Position numbers and translations under genes: made by a program. The notes beneath the pieces are model-generated. The model did not search any database. It worked only from the letters and a program-made list of their open reading frames with translations, and was not told the DNA's origin. From Roseovarius faecimaris (GTDB lineage: Bacteria; Pseudomonadota; Alphaproteobacteria; Rhodobacterales; Rhodobacteraceae): a stretch of DNA of 64,000 nucleotides. Below are positions 43,417 to 52,377 of this stretch, in pieces; position 1 is the first letter of the stretch, and the number at the start of each line of letters is the position of its first letter. The DNA lies in NCBI RefSeq assembly GCF_009762325.1, contig NZ_CP034348.1, forward strand, positions 1,246,501-1,310,500, written 5' to 3'.

Positions 43417-45021
43417 ATGAAACTGACAAGCGCGGTCCTGCCTGGATCGGAGATATTCAGGAAAAATGAAGCGGCGCATCTGGAGGCGCTTGAGGTGGTG
43501 CGCGAGGCGGCCGAGCTGGCGCAGGCCGGGGGTGGCGAGGCCGCGCGAGAGCGGCATCTGAGTCGCGGCAAGATGTTGCCGCGCGACCGGGTGGCGGGCC
43601 TGCTCGATCCGGGCTCGCCTTTTCTGGAGGTGGGCACCACGGCTGCGCATGGCATGTATGACGGGGCGGCCCCCTGCGCGGGCGTGATTGCCGGGATCGG
43701 GCGCGTTATGGGGCGCGACTGCGTGGTGGTGTGCAATGACGCGACGGTGAAGGGCGGAACCTATTATCCGATGACGGTCAAGAAGCATCTGCGCGCGCAG
43801 GAGATCGCGCAGGAATGCCGCCTGCCATGTGTTTACCTGGTGGACAGTGGCGGCGCGAACCTGCCCAATCAGGATGAGGTCTTCCCCGACCGCGACCATT
43901 TTGGCCGGATTTTCTACAATCAGGCGCAGATGAGCGCGCAAGGCATTCCGCAGATCGCGGTCGTCATGGGGTCCTGCACAGCGGGCGGGGCCTATGTGCC
44001 TGCCATGTCTGACGTGACGATCATCGTGAAAGAGCAGGGCACGATCTTTCTGGCTGGTCCGCCGCTGGTCAAGGCGGCAACCGGCGAAGAGGTGAGTGCC
44101 GAGGATCTGGGCGGCGGCGACGTGCATACGCGTCTTTCGGGGGTGGCGGACTACCTGGCCGAGGATGACGCCCATGCGCTGGCGCTGGCGCGGCGTGCGG
44201 TGGGCAATCTCGGTGCGTGCAGAGCACACACCCTACCGCTGGAAAGCGCTGAGCCGCCTGCCTACGATCCGGAGGAGCTTCTGGGCGTGGTGCCTGCCGA
44301 TCTGCGCACGCCTTATGACATCCGCGAGGTGATCGCGCGGCTGGTCGACGGCTCGCGCTTTGACGAGTTCAAGGCGCGGTTTGGCGAAACTCTTGTGACC
44401 GGTTTTGCCCATGTCGAAGGCATGCCTGTCGGGATCATCGCCAATAATGGCGTGCTGTTCTCGGAAGCGGCCCAGAAGGGTGCGCATTTCGTCGAACTGT
44501 GCAGCCAGCGAAAAATACCGCTTGTTTTCCTTCAGAACATCACCGGTTTCATGGTGGGCCGGAAGTACGAGAATGAAGGCATCGCCCGGCACGGGGCCAA
44601 GATGGTGACCGCGGTGGCGACCACCTCGGTGCCCAAGATCACCATGCTGGTGGGCGGCTCTTTCGGGGCGGGCAATTATGGCATGGCCGGTCGCGCCTAT
44701 CAGCCGCGTTTCCTGTGGTCCTGGCCCAACAGCCGGATCAGCGTGATGGGCGGAGAGCAGGCGGCAGGGGTGCTGGCCACAGTCAAGCGCGATGCGATCG
44801 AGCGCAAGGGCGGGACCTGGTCCGCCGAGGAGGAGGCGGAGTTCAAGCGCCCTACGGTGGAGATGTTCGAACGGCAAAGCCATCCGCTTTATGCCTCTGC
44901 CCGGCTCTGGGATGACGGGATTATCGACCCGCGCAAGAGCCGAGATGTGCTGGCCCTGAGCCTGCGCGCCGCGCTGAACGCCCCGATAGACGACACGCGT
45001 TTCGGCGTGTTCCGGATGTGA
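43417..45021 (+). CDS. liuB: Methylcrotonyl-CoA carboxylase, carboxyltransferase (beta) subunit
   Basis: Transfers CO2 from carboxybiotin to 3-methylcrotonyl-CoA, giving 3-methylglutaconyl-CoA. Its 534 aa contain the two crotonase-like carboxyltransferase halves. Visible family stretches are [45 protein letters not shown] and [20 protein letters not shown], all typical of methylcrotonyl rather than propionyl carboxylases. Start ATG 43417 has GAAGGA upstream. Its stop overlaps the nuclease-like gene by four bases, and the biotin subunit lies two genes further on. Confidence 0.94.
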   Translation: MKLTSAVLPGSEIFRKNEAAHLEALEVVREAAELAQAGGGEAARERHLSRGKMLPRDRVAGLLDPGSPFLEVGTTAAHGMYDGAAPCAGVIAGIGRVMGRDCVVVCNDATVKGGTYYPMTVKKHLRAQEIAQECRLPCVYLVDSGGANLPNQDEVFPDRDHFGRIFYNQAQMSAQGIPQIAVVMGSCTAGGAYVPAMSDVTIIVKEQGTIFLAGPPLVKAATGEEVSAEDLGGGDVHTRLSGVADYLAEDDAHALALARRAVGNLGACRAHTLPLESAEPPAYDPEELLGVVPADLRTPYDIREVIARLVDGSRFDEFKARFGETLVTGFAHVEGMPVGIIANNGVLFSEAAQKGAHFVELCSQRKIPLVFLQNITGFMVGRKYENEGIARHGAKMVTAVATTSVPKITMLVGGSFGAGNYGMAGRAYQPRFLWSWPNSRISVMGGEQAAGVLATVKRDAIERKGGTWSAEEEAEFKRPTVEMFERQSHPLYASARLWDDGIIDPRKSRDVLALSLRAALNAPIDDTRFGVFRM

Positions 45022-45470
45022 AGGCGGTGGCGCTTCTCGTGGCAAAGGCGCTGGTTCTCACGGCGCTGACAGTGGCGGCGTGGCTCTACCTCGTGCGTCA
45101 GGGCGGGCGAGAGGCCATCGCCGCCCCCGATTGCCGTGTGGCCTATGTTTACGACGGTGACACGATCGCCATGGCTTGCGATGGGCGACCCGAGGTGACG
45201 GCGCGGTTGCAAGGGTTCGACACGGCCGAGACGAAAGAGCCGCGCTGTGACGAAGAGCGCGCCCATGGGGCGCTGGCCACGGACCGGCTGCGGCAGTTGG
45301 TCAAACGGGGCGGGGCTGAGATCACCCGCGTCGGGCAAGACAAGTACAACCGCCCGCTGATCCGGCTGAGCGTGCAGGGCGAGGATGTGGGCGAGACGCT
45401 GATCCGCGAGGGGCTGGCCGTGCCGTATAACGGCGGCGCGCGAATTGATTGGTGTGAGAGGTTACGTTGA
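45018..45470 (+). CDS. Membrane-anchored thermonuclease (SNase)-like protein
   Basis: 150 aa. An N-terminal hydrophobic segment ([19 protein letters not shown]) is followed by a staphylococcal-nuclease-like domain: [26 protein letters not shown], and [27 protein letters not shown]. These carry the Asp, Arg and Glu positions of the SNase site, so an extracytoplasmic nuclease is likely if active. The GTG start overlaps the mccB stop (GTGA), and its own stop overlaps the macro-domain start (TGATG). It is inserted between the two carboxylase subunit genes, with no evident metabolic link. Confidence 0.85.
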   Translation: MKAVALLVAKALVLTALTVAAWLYLVRQGGREAIAAPDCRVAYVYDGDTIAMACDGRPEVTARLQGFDTAETKEPRCDEERAHGALATDRLRQLVKRGGAEITRVGQDKYNRPLIRLSVQGEDVGETLIREGLAVPYNGGARIDWCERLR

Positions 45471-45982
45471 TGGCCCTCGAGATTGTCAGATCGGATATCA
45501 CGCAGATGAAAGTTGATGCGGTGGTGAATGCGGCCAATCGGTCTCTGCTCGGGGGAGGTGGCGTCGATGGGGCCATTCATCGCGCTGCCGGGCCGGAGTT
45601 ACTCGCTGAATGTCGTGGCCTTGGAGGCTGTAACACAGGTGAGGCCAAAATCACTCTTGCATACAATATGCCTGCCAAATTTGTGATCCACACCGTCGGC
45701 CCTATTTGGCGTGGGGGAGAGAGCGGAGAAGCAGAGCTTCTGGAAAACTGCTATCGAAATTCCCTCGATTTGGCACGCTGTCACGGGTGTGGCAGCATCG
45801 CCTTCCCGGCGATCTCCACGGGTGCTTATGGATTTCCGCACGCAGAAGCAGCGCAAATCGCGATGCGCGCGACGTCTAACGAAACGGATCTCAACGTCTT
45901 TATGATTGCCTTGGATGCCCGAACCGAAAGGCACTTGAGGAATGCAGAGAAGAAAATCTTGCAGGAGCGCAAACATGTTTGA
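45470..45982 (+). CDS. Macro-domain protein (O-acetyl-ADP-ribose deacetylase-like)
   Basis: 170-aa stand-alone macro domain of the YmdB/MacroD class, which hydrolyses O-acetyl-ADP-ribose or removes ADP-ribose from proteins. The ligand loops are clear: [30 protein letters not shown] near the start and [12 protein letters not shown] near 105-116. Its coding sequence is unlike its neighbours: 63 of 120 bases are G/C at 45601-45720, against 81 of 120 at 46201-46320 in mccA (my count). This suggests later acquisition. It overlaps mccA by eight bases. Confidence 0.92.
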   Translation: MALEIVRSDITQMKVDAVVNAANRSLLGGGGVDGAIHRAAGPELLAECRGLGGCNTGEAKITLAYNMPAKFVIHTVGPIWRGGESGEAELLENCYRNSLDLARCHGCGSIAFPAISTGAYGFPHAEAAQIAMRATSNETDLNVFMIALDARTERHLRNAEKKILQERKHV

Positions 45983-47924
45983 CCGTATTCTGATGGCAAA
46001 CCGGGGCGAGATTGCCTGCCGCGTGATCGAAACGGCGCGGCGCATGGGGGTGGAGACGGTGGCCGTCTATTCCGATGCCGACCGGGCGGCGCGCCATGTG
46101 GAAATGGCGGATATCGCGGTGCATATCGGAGCGTCCGCCCCAGCAGAGAGCTATCTGCGCGGCGAGGTGATGATCGAGGCGGCGCTGGCCACAGGCGCGC
46201 AGGCGATCCATCCGGGCTATGGGTTTCTGAGCGAGAACCCGGATTTCGTGGAGGCGGTCGAGGCGGCGGGGTTGGTGTTCATCGGCCCGTCGGCCGAGGC
46301 GATCCGCGCGATGGGGCTGAAGGATGCCGCCAAGGCGCTGATGGAAAAGGCGGGCGTGCCGGTGGTGCCCGGCTATCATGGCGACAACCAGGATGATGCG
46401 TTTCTGGCGGACCAGGCCGGGGCCATCGGCTATCCGGTCCTGATCAAGGCCGTGGCGGGCGGCGGCGGCAAGGGGATGCGTTTGGTCGAGGACCCGAAGG
46501 GCTTTGCCGACGCACTTGCCTCTGCCCGGGGGGAGGCCAGGACCGCCTTTGGCAATGACGCGGTGCTGATCGAGAAGTTCGTTCAGCAGCCCCGGCATAT
46601 CGAGGTTCAGGTGTTCGGCGATGGCGCGCGCGCCGTGCATCTTTTCGAGCGCGATTGTTCCCTCCAGCGCCGTCACCAGAAGGTGATTGAAGAGGCCCCC
46701 GCGCCGGGCATGACCGAAGAGATGCGTGCCGCGATGGGGCAGGCGGCCGTGCGCGCGGCGGAGGCAATCGGCTATAAGGGGGCCGGTACGGTGGAGTTCA
46801 TCGTGGATGGCTCGGACGGGCTGCGCTCTGATGGGTTCTGGTTCATGGAGATGAACACGCGCCTTCAGGTCGAGCATCCGGTGACCGAGGCCATCACCGG
46901 CGTGGACCTTGTCGAATGGCAACTGCGCGTGGCCTCTGGCGAGGCTCTGCCCAAGCGGCAAGACGAACTCAGCATCACCGGCCACGCGTTCGAGGCGCGG
47001 CTTTATGCCGAGGATGTGCCGAAAGGCTTTCTGCCCGCCACAGGCACGCTCACGCATCTGCGCTTTCCGGACGGCGCGCGCGCGGATACCGGCGTGCGGG
47101 CGGGCGATGAGATCAGCCCCTATTACGATCCGATGATCGCCAAGTTGATCACCCACGGGCCAAGCCGGGGGGTCGCCCTGAAACAGCTCGCCGCGGCGCT
47201 GGAGCAATGCGAGGTGGCGGGCACGGTGACCAACCTCGCCTTTCTTGGCGCCTTGGCGCGGCATGAGGGCTTTGCGGCGGGGGATGTGGATACCGGACTG
47301 ATCGCCCGGGATCTTGAGGATCTCGTGGTGCCGCCCGAGGTGACGCCCGAGGCCACGGCCCTTGCCGCGCTCAAGGCGTTGGATGTGCTTGGGTCGCCCG
47401 GCCCGCAGGGCGGGTTCACGCTCTGGTTGCCGCTCAGGCGGCAGGTGGCACTGCGCCTTGACGAGGAAGAGATAGACGTGACGGTCATTTGCCTCGGCGC
47501 GGACGCGTATGACGTCTGTGCCGGTCAGGCGCGTGTCGAGGCGCGGCGGGTGGCCGGCCGGTGGCGCCTGAACGGGCAGGAGGCCCCCGCGCTGGCACAG
47601 GCCGGTGCGGTGATCACGGTCTTTGAAAACCATGGGGTCAGGTTCGAAGCCGTGGACCCGCTGGCCCGCGATACCCAGAGCGCGCAGGCCGCTGGGGTGA
47701 TCGAAGCGCCCATGCCGGGGCTTGTGAAGCTCTTGTCCGCCACGCCGGGGATGGCCGTGGCCAAGGGCGATAGGCTCGCCGTGCTCGAGGCGATGAAGAT
47801 GGAGCATTCGCTTCTGGCGGCGCGCGACGGCGTGGTGGCCGAGGTGCTGGTGGCTGAGGGCGATCAGGTGGTCGCGGGGGCTGCCCTTGTGCGTCTGGAA
47901 GACGAGGAAGAGGCCGCCGCATGA
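45975..47924 (+). CDS. liuD: Methylcrotonyl-CoA carboxylase, biotin carboxylase (alpha) subunit
   Basis: ATP-dependent biotin carboxylase joined to a biotin carrier domain, 649 aa. The N-terminus [21 protein letters not shown], the ATP-grasp glycine loop GGGGKGMR and [14 protein letters not shown] are visible. The carrier motif EAMKMEH carries the biotinyl Lys608 near the C-terminus. Start ATG 45975 has AGGAG upstream and overlaps the macro-domain gene by eight bases. With the beta subunit two genes upstream it forms the holoenzyme of leucine degradation. The gene next downstream starts inside its stop codon (ATGA). Confidence 0.94.
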   Translation: MFDRILMANRGEIACRVIETARRMGVETVAVYSDADRAARHVEMADIAVHIGASAPAESYLRGEVMIEAALATGAQAIHPGYGFLSENPDFVEAVEAAGLVFIGPSAEAIRAMGLKDAAKALMEKAGVPVVPGYHGDNQDDAFLADQAGAIGYPVLIKAVAGGGGKGMRLVEDPKGFADALASARGEARTAFGNDAVLIEKFVQQPRHIEVQVFGDGARAVHLFERDCSLQRRHQKVIEEAPAPGMTEEMRAAMGQAAVRAAEAIGYKGAGTVEFIVDGSDGLRSDGFWFMEMNTRLQVEHPVTEAITGVDLVEWQLRVASGEALPKRQDELSITGHAFEARLYAEDVPKGFLPATGTLTHLRFPDGARADTGVRAGDEISPYYDPMIAKLITHGPSRGVALKQLAAALEQCEVAGTVTNLAFLGALARHEGFAAGDVDTGLIARDLEDLVVPPEVTPEATALAALKALDVLGSPGPQGGFTLWLPLRRQVALRLDEEEIDVTVICLGADAYDVCAGQARVEARRVAGRWRLNGQEAPALAQAGAVITVFENHGVRFEAVDPLARDTQSAQAAGVIEAPMPGLVKLLSATPGMAVAKGDRLAVLEAMKMEHSLLAARDGVVAEVLVAEGDQVVAGAALVRLEDEEEAAA

Positions 47925-48577
47925 GTGGGGAGCCGACGCTCACAGGCTACGGCTTCAGCGTCTACACGCGCGCGGCGCGCATGGCGCTGGCCGCCAAGGG
48001 GGTGAGCTACAGTTATGAGGAATGCAATCCCTTCGCGCCCGGCGACGCGGAGGCCCTGCGCGCGGTGCATCCGTTTGGCCGTGTGCCCGCCCTGCGCCAT
48101 GGCGGGTTTCATGTGTGGGAAACGCAGGCCATTCTTGATTATGTGGAGGCAGGCTTTGACGGCCCGCCGCTGACCCCGCAAAGGGCCGAAGCAAAGGCCC
48201 GTATGCGGCAGGTGATGGGGATCGTCGATGCCTATCTCTATTGGCCGTTGGTGCGCGGGGTCGTGTCGAATGCGTTGTTCGCGTCTCAAGCAGAGCGGGA
48301 CGGCGCCGCCGCACAGGCAGGGCTCGACGCCGCGCCCCGGGTGCTGGCCGCGCTGGAGGAGATCGCGGGCGAGGGCGAAGTTCTTGTCCCGGGGCAACTG
48401 ACCCTGGCCGATTGTCTGCTCTGGCCCATGCTGGATTATTTTCGCCAGGTCCCCGAGGGTGCGGCGCTGTTGCGGACATATGAGGCGCTGACCCTCTGGG
48501 CCGAGACCATGGCGCAGCGGCCGGAGGCGATAACAACCGCTCCCGATCTGAACCAACTTGAAAGGAGCCCCGCATGA
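47921..48577 (+). CDS. Glutathione S-transferase family protein (first of pair)
   Basis: 218 aa with an N-terminal thioredoxin-like domain (TLTGYGFSVYTRAARMALAAKGVSY, then HPFGRVPALRHGGFHVWETQAILDYVE) and a C-terminal helical domain. The active residue is probably Ser or Tyr in FSVYTRA; there is no Cys there. It may detoxify electrophilic CoA thioester by-products such as methylcrotonyl derivatives, but this is inference from position. It overlaps both neighbours with ATGA junctions. Confidence 0.85.
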   Translation: MSGEPTLTGYGFSVYTRAARMALAAKGVSYSYEECNPFAPGDAEALRAVHPFGRVPALRHGGFHVWETQAILDYVEAGFDGPPLTPQRAEAKARMRQVMGIVDAYLYWPLVRGVVSNALFASQAERDGAAAQAGLDAAPRVLAALEEIAGEGEVLVPGQLTLADCLLWPMLDYFRQVPEGAALLRTYEALTLWAETMAQRPEAITTAPDLNQLERSPA

Positions 48578-49239
48578 TCACATTGCACCATGTTCCGTTT
48601 TCCCGGTCCTTCCGCATTCTGTGGTTGCTGGAAGAACTGGGGCTCGATTGTGAGATCAGGCATTACCGGATCACCGATGGCAGCCTGCGCGACCCCGCGT
48701 TTCTGGCCATATCTCCCGCTGGGCGCGTCCCGGCGCTGGAGATGGACGGGCAGGTGCTGTTCGAGAGCGGCGCGATCGTGCAATGGCTTTGCGAGGCGCA
48801 TCCCGGGGCGGGGCTGATCCCCGCACCCGGCACACCGGAGCGCGCCGCGTTCCTCGAAATGCTGGGCTTTGCCGAGACCATGGCCAGCCTGATCGAGAAC
48901 CTGAACCTGTCGCATATTTTCCTGCGCGACCCAAGCCAGGCCTCTCCGGTGGTGATCAAGCTGACCACCGCGCGGCTGGCGGCCACGCTCGCAGGATTGG
49001 AGCGGCGGCTCGCGGGGCAGGACTATCTTCTGGGCGCTGCGTTCTCGGGGGCTGACACGATGATGGGGTTCAACATCTTCGCCGCACCCTATTATGTGAA
49101 GCTTGATCCCTATCCCGCCTTGCAGGCCTACGCGGCCCGGCTCGAATCGCGCCCGGCCTTTCAGCGCGCCCGCACCAGGGATGGCGAGCAGGAGTTTTAC
49201 GTCAAGGATTTCTATCCGGTGCCGGAGGCGGGGGCATGA
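48574..49239 (+). CDS. Glutathione S-transferase family protein (second of pair)
   Basis: 221 aa, with N-terminal domain LHHVPFSRSFRILWLLEELGLDCEI and the glutathione-site phrase ISPAGRVPALEMDGQVLFESGAIVQWL. The Pro after GRV and the ES pair are the usual glutathione contacts; Ser in PFSRSFR is the likely active residue. It differs clearly from the preceding transferase, so this is not a recent tandem copy. It overlaps the preceding gene and the HMG-CoA lyase gene by ATGA junctions. Confidence 0.87.
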   Translation: MITLHHVPFSRSFRILWLLEELGLDCEIRHYRITDGSLRDPAFLAISPAGRVPALEMDGQVLFESGAIVQWLCEAHPGAGLIPAPGTPERAAFLEMLGFAETMASLIENLNLSHIFLRDPSQASPVVIKLTTARLAATLAGLERRLAGQDYLLGAAFSGADTMMGFNIFAAPYYVKLDPYPALQAYAARLESRPAFQRARTRDGEQEFYVKDFYPVPEAGA

Positions 49240-50081
49240 GCGCGGTCGAGATTTTCGAGGTCGGACCGCGTGACGGGCTTCAGAACGAGGCACGCGACAT
49301 CCCGGCCAGTGAGAAGATCGCGCTGGTGGATTGTCTGAGCCGCGCCGGATTTCGCCGCATCGAGGTGGCCAGTTTCGTCAGCCCGAAATGGGTGCCGCAG
49401 ATGGCAAGCTCCGCCGAGGTGCTTGCCGGGATCACGCGTGCGCCGGGGGTGTCCTATGCCGCACTCACGCCCAATCTGCGCGGGTTCGAGGACGCGCGGG
49501 CGGCAAGGGCCGATGAGGTCGCGATTTTCGGCTCGGCCTCAGAAGGGTTTTCCAGGGCCAACATCAACGCCACGATTGCCGAGAGCCTGGAGCGGTTCGA
49601 CCCGGTGATGGAAGCGGCGAAAGCGGCGCAGATACCGGTGCGCGGTTATGTGTCCTGCGTGACCGATTGCCCCTATGACGGACCAGTCGCGCCGGGGCAG
49701 GTGGCCTTTGTGGCCGAACGGCTCTTTGCCATGGGCTGTTATGAGGTCAGCCTGGGTGACACGATCGGCCAGGGCACGCCCGAGACGGTCGCGGCGATGC
49801 TTGCTGCGGTGACGCAGAGTGTTCCGGCGGAACGCCTGGCCGGACATTTCCACGACACGGCAGGGCGGGCGCTCAGCAATATCGATGTGTCGCTGGAGGC
49901 GGGGCTCAGGGTATTTGACGCGGCGGTCGGCGGGTTGGGTGGATGCCCCTACGCGCCGGGCGCGGCAGGGAATGTGGCCACGGAAGCGGTGCATGATCAT
50001 CTGACGGCGCTCGGCCATGAGACCGGGCTGGACCGCGCGGTGCTGAGCGAGGCGGCGCAGATGGCCCGCGCGATGCGATGA
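49236..50081 (+). CDS. liuE: Hydroxymethylglutaryl-CoA lyase
   Basis: Cleaves 3-hydroxy-3-methylglutaryl-CoA to acetyl-CoA and acetoacetate, the last step of leucine catabolism. It is a TIM-barrel enzyme of 281 aa, with the metal/substrate motif EVGPRDGLQNE at 8-18, HFHDTAGRALSNI (metal His) and the signature GGLGGCPYAPGAAGNVATE that contains the catalytic Cys. The length is normal. It starts inside the stop of the preceding transferase gene. A double palindrome follows before the hydratase gene. Confidence 0.95.
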   Translation: MSAVEIFEVGPRDGLQNEARDIPASEKIALVDCLSRAGFRRIEVASFVSPKWVPQMASSAEVLAGITRAPGVSYAALTPNLRGFEDARAARADEVAIFGSASEGFSRANINATIAESLERFDPVMEAAKAAQIPVRGYVSCVTDCPYDGPVAPGQVAFVAERLFAMGCYEVSLGDTIGQGTPETVAAMLAAVTQSVPAERLAGHFHDTAGRALSNIDVSLEAGLRVFDAAVGGLGGCPYAPGAAGNVATEAVHDHLTALGHETGLDRAVLSEAAQMARAMR

Positions 50082-50088
50082 GGGCGGA

Positions 50089-50134
50089 CAAGAAAATTTA
50101 CATTTTCTTGGCAAATTTCTGGGTCAGAAATTTG
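50089..50134. repeat. Two tandem palindromes between HMG-CoA lyase and hydratase genes
   Basis: CAAGAAAAT/ATTTTCTTG (50089-50110, four-base loop) is followed two bases on by CAAATTTCTG/CAGAAATTTG (50112-50134, loop GGT). They begin eight bases after the lyase stop and end 16 bases before the hydratase start. The first hairpin has the arms of the third hairpin at 26304-26324 in swapped order. Confidence 0.75.
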
Positions 50135-50150
50135 GGCGATGGAGGACAGG

Positions 50151-50927
50151 ATGTACGAGACGATTGAGGTGGTTCAGGACGCGCGCGGGGTGGCGACGCT
50201 CTGGCTCGACCGGCCGGAAAAGCACAATGCAATGTCGGCGCAGATGATCGCCGAGCTGACGGAGGCGGCAGGCACGCTGGGGCAGGATACCAAAGTGCGC
50301 GTGGTCGTTCTGGCCTCGCGCGGCAAGAGCTTCTGCGCGGGCGGCGATCTCGGCTGGATGCGCGCGCAGATGGAGGCCGATCCCGACACGCGGTCGCGCG
50401 AGGCGGCCAAGCTGGCTTATATGCTTCAGGCGCTCAACACCCTGCCAAAACCGCTGATCGGCAGAGTGCAGGGCAATGCCTTTGGCGGAGGGGTCGGTCT
50501 GGCATCGGTCTGCGATGTGGCAATCGGGGCCGACACGCTGCTGATGGGCCTGACCGAAACGCGGCTGGGCCTGATCCCGGCCACGATCGGCCCCTATGTC
50601 TGTGCCCGCATGGGCGAGGCGAAGGCGCGCCGCGTCTTCATGTCCGCCCGCCGCTTTGCCGCCGCCGAAGCGGTCACGCTCAACCTTCTGGCGCGCGTCG
50701 TACCTTCGGAGGAACTGGATGCCGCGGTGGAGGCCGAGGTCGCCCCCTATCTCGACTGCGCGCCGCAGGCGGTGGCGCGCGCCAAAGCGCTCTTGCGCAG
50801 CCTCGGGCCACGGATCGACGAAGAGGTGATCGACCACACGATTGCCGAACTGGCCCGCTGCTGGGAGGGTGACGAGGCTGCGGAAGGCATCGCGGCCTTT
50901 TTTGAAAAACGTGCTCCTGAATGGTGA
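50151..50927 (+). CDS. liuC: Enoyl-CoA hydratase, methylglutaconyl-CoA hydratase candidate
   Basis: Crotonase-fold hydratase, 258 aa. The oxyanion-hole stretches are GKSFCAGGDLGWM and GNAFGGGVGLASVCD, and a catalytic-type glutamate lies in GLTETRLGLIP. By its place next to HMG-CoA lyase and methylcrotonyl-CoA carboxylase it should hydrate 3-methylglutaconyl-CoA to HMG-CoA, completing the pathway. General enoyl-CoA hydratase activity cannot be excluded from sequence. I take ATG 50151, which follows GGAGG, over ATG 50139. Confidence 0.88.
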   Translation: MYETIEVVQDARGVATLWLDRPEKHNAMSAQMIAELTEAAGTLGQDTKVRVVVLASRGKSFCAGGDLGWMRAQMEADPDTRSREAAKLAYMLQALNTLPKPLIGRVQGNAFGGGVGLASVCDVAIGADTLLMGLTETRLGLIPATIGPYVCARMGEAKARRVFMSARRFAAAEAVTLNLLARVVPSEELDAAVEAEVAPYLDCAPQAVARAKALLRSLGPRIDEEVIDHTIAELARCWEGDEAAEGIAAFFEKRAPEW

Positions 50928-50987
50928 GTGTCGGCTTCCTTATTGGGATGGTATTTTCGTTACCTTTGATTAACGATTGAGACGTAA

Positions 50988-51008
50988 ACCAAATTAATCA
51001 AATTTGGT
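50988..51008. promoter_or_regulatory. Perfect inverted repeat upstream of the outer-membrane gene
   Basis: ACCAAATT (50988-50995) and AATTTGGT (51001-51008) are perfect arms with a five-base AT-rich centre. It lies 48 bases before the start of the beta-barrel gene, in an AT-rich 128-base gap. The form suits a dimeric regulator; I do not recognise the site. Confidence 0.45.
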
Positions 51009-51055
51009 GCATCCGCGCCGCGTATCAATCTCACCGCGTCCCCCCCGAGGAAGCC

Positions 51056-52285
51056 ATGAAAAATCATATTTGCGCGCTCGCTCTACTGGGGCCCTGCCTC
51101 GGGGCGGCGGTCGGCCCTGCCGCGGCCCAGGACGGGTTTAGCCCGGGCTTTGGTCCGGTCCGCTATTCCGAGGTCATGTTCGACCGCCAGAACAAGGTGA
51201 CCGGCAAAATCGCCGAAGCCTTGCGTGCCCGCCAACGCGGAGAGTTGCCTGAGACGGGTCTGCACTTCGGCGCGCGTTTTGTCGGGACAGTGATCGCCGA
51301 GGAAACGGACACCCCCGGCAAATTCCCGATCCTGTCACGCCTGCCACCTACACATACCAAGGGCACTTCGGACATATTCGGTGTGGTCAATGAGGTCTCG
51401 GCCAATGTCACGCTGACCCTGCCGATGTTCACGGCCTTCGCACAGGGCGAGTTCACCGAGGTGGAATATCCCGGGCAGGACGATGTGCAGCTGCGCAAAT
51501 ACTGGCTGGCCTATGGCGACCTTGACCGGTCTCCGGTCTATGTGGCCGCCGGGCGCAAGACGATCAATTTCGGCCAGTTCGAAAGTTATGCGCCCTTCAC
51601 GCACACCCACAGCACCCATTATTTCTGGGCGCAGTCGGACGATCCGGTCATGGAGATCGGGTATGTCACCGACCGGACCGAGCTTTCCTTTACCCTGATC
51701 CCCGCGCATCGCGGCAACCGTGTGATCAGCAGCCCGAAGAATGACGGGGCGCTGAGCAACTTTGCGGTCAATGCCAGCCACACTCTCCCGGTGGGGCAGG
51801 GGGGCGCGCTGCGGCTGGGCGCGGGTTTCCTGCGCGGGACGATCTATGACAGCGTCATCGCGCATCACCCGCCCGGTGTGGGCATCAACCGCTACTGGAA
51901 CGAGGCGTGGGATATCAACGCCACCTATTCGCGCGGTCCGTTCGATGTGCAGGCGGAGTTCACACGCACCATGCATGACTGGGCCGCGACCGGGCATCAC
52001 GTCTCGGCGCTGACCCTGCAGGGCCGCTATCGCAGTGAGTTGTTTGGCAAACCCGCGATCTGGTCGGTCAGCGCCAGCCGGGGTGAGCAAGGCACCAATG
52101 GCACGGAATGGGAGCGCATGGAGCAGGTCATTCTGGGGCTCGAAGTGCAGGCCCATGAGAATGTGAGCATCGGGGCGGAGTATCTCTATGACGAAGGCTT
52201 TGTGCCATTGATCATGCCAACCTTCGTTGGCGACCGTTCGGTCACGTCGCACACGCTGATCACCGGGATCAAGGTGACGTTCTGA
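51056..52285 (+). CDS. Outer-membrane beta-barrel protein of unknown substrate
   Basis: 409 aa with a signal peptide (MKNHICALALLGPCLGAAVG, then PAAAQ|D). The mature chain is rich in alternating aromatic/aliphatic beta strands (KYWLAYGDLDRSPVYVAAGR, SALTLQGRYRSELFGK, HENVSIGAEYLYDEGF) and ends in a terminal Phe strand (HTLITGIKVTF). This is typical of a porin-like barrel, possibly of the LbtU/carbohydrate-porin sort. I cannot assign a substrate. GAGGAA stands before the ATG. The AT-rich upstream region with a perfect inverted repeat suggests regulated expression, perhaps by a nutrient or metal. Confidence 0.72.
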   Translation: MKNHICALALLGPCLGAAVGPAAAQDGFSPGFGPVRYSEVMFDRQNKVTGKIAEALRARQRGELPETGLHFGARFVGTVIAEETDTPGKFPILSRLPPTHTKGTSDIFGVVNEVSANVTLTLPMFTAFAQGEFTEVEYPGQDDVQLRKYWLAYGDLDRSPVYVAAGRKTINFGQFESYAPFTHTHSTHYFWAQSDDPVMEIGYVTDRTELSFTLIPAHRGNRVISSPKNDGALSNFAVNASHTLPVGQGGALRLGAGFLRGTIYDSVIAHHPPGVGINRYWNEAWDINATYSRGPFDVQAEFTRTMHDWAATGHHVSALTLQGRYRSELFGKPAIWSVSASRGEQGTNGTEWERMEQVILGLEVQAHENVSIGAEYLYDEGFVPLIMPTFVGDRSVTSHTLITGIKVTF

Positions 52286-52353
52286 GCCTCGTGGACGCAC
52301 CCGTATCGGGGTGAGACCGGGCCGCTGTTGTCATTCACGATCCGCGATGCCAT

Positions 52354-52374
52354 CCTTCCCGCAAAGAGGGAAGG
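52354..52374 (+). promoter_or_regulatory. Hairpin masking the ribosome site of the SDR gene
   Basis: CCTTCCC (52354-52360) pairs perfectly with GGGAAGG (52368-52374), which is the only ribosome-binding sequence before ATG 52378. In mRNA the stem would close the initiation site. The arrangement is visible; regulation is inference. Confidence 0.45.
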
Positions 52375-52377
52375 CTT

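Noticed and set aside
45900..47807. A 635-codon minus-strand frame opposite the biotin carboxylase gene
   Set aside because: It is a mirror of liuD codon bias, with no recognisable domain and no ribosome site.
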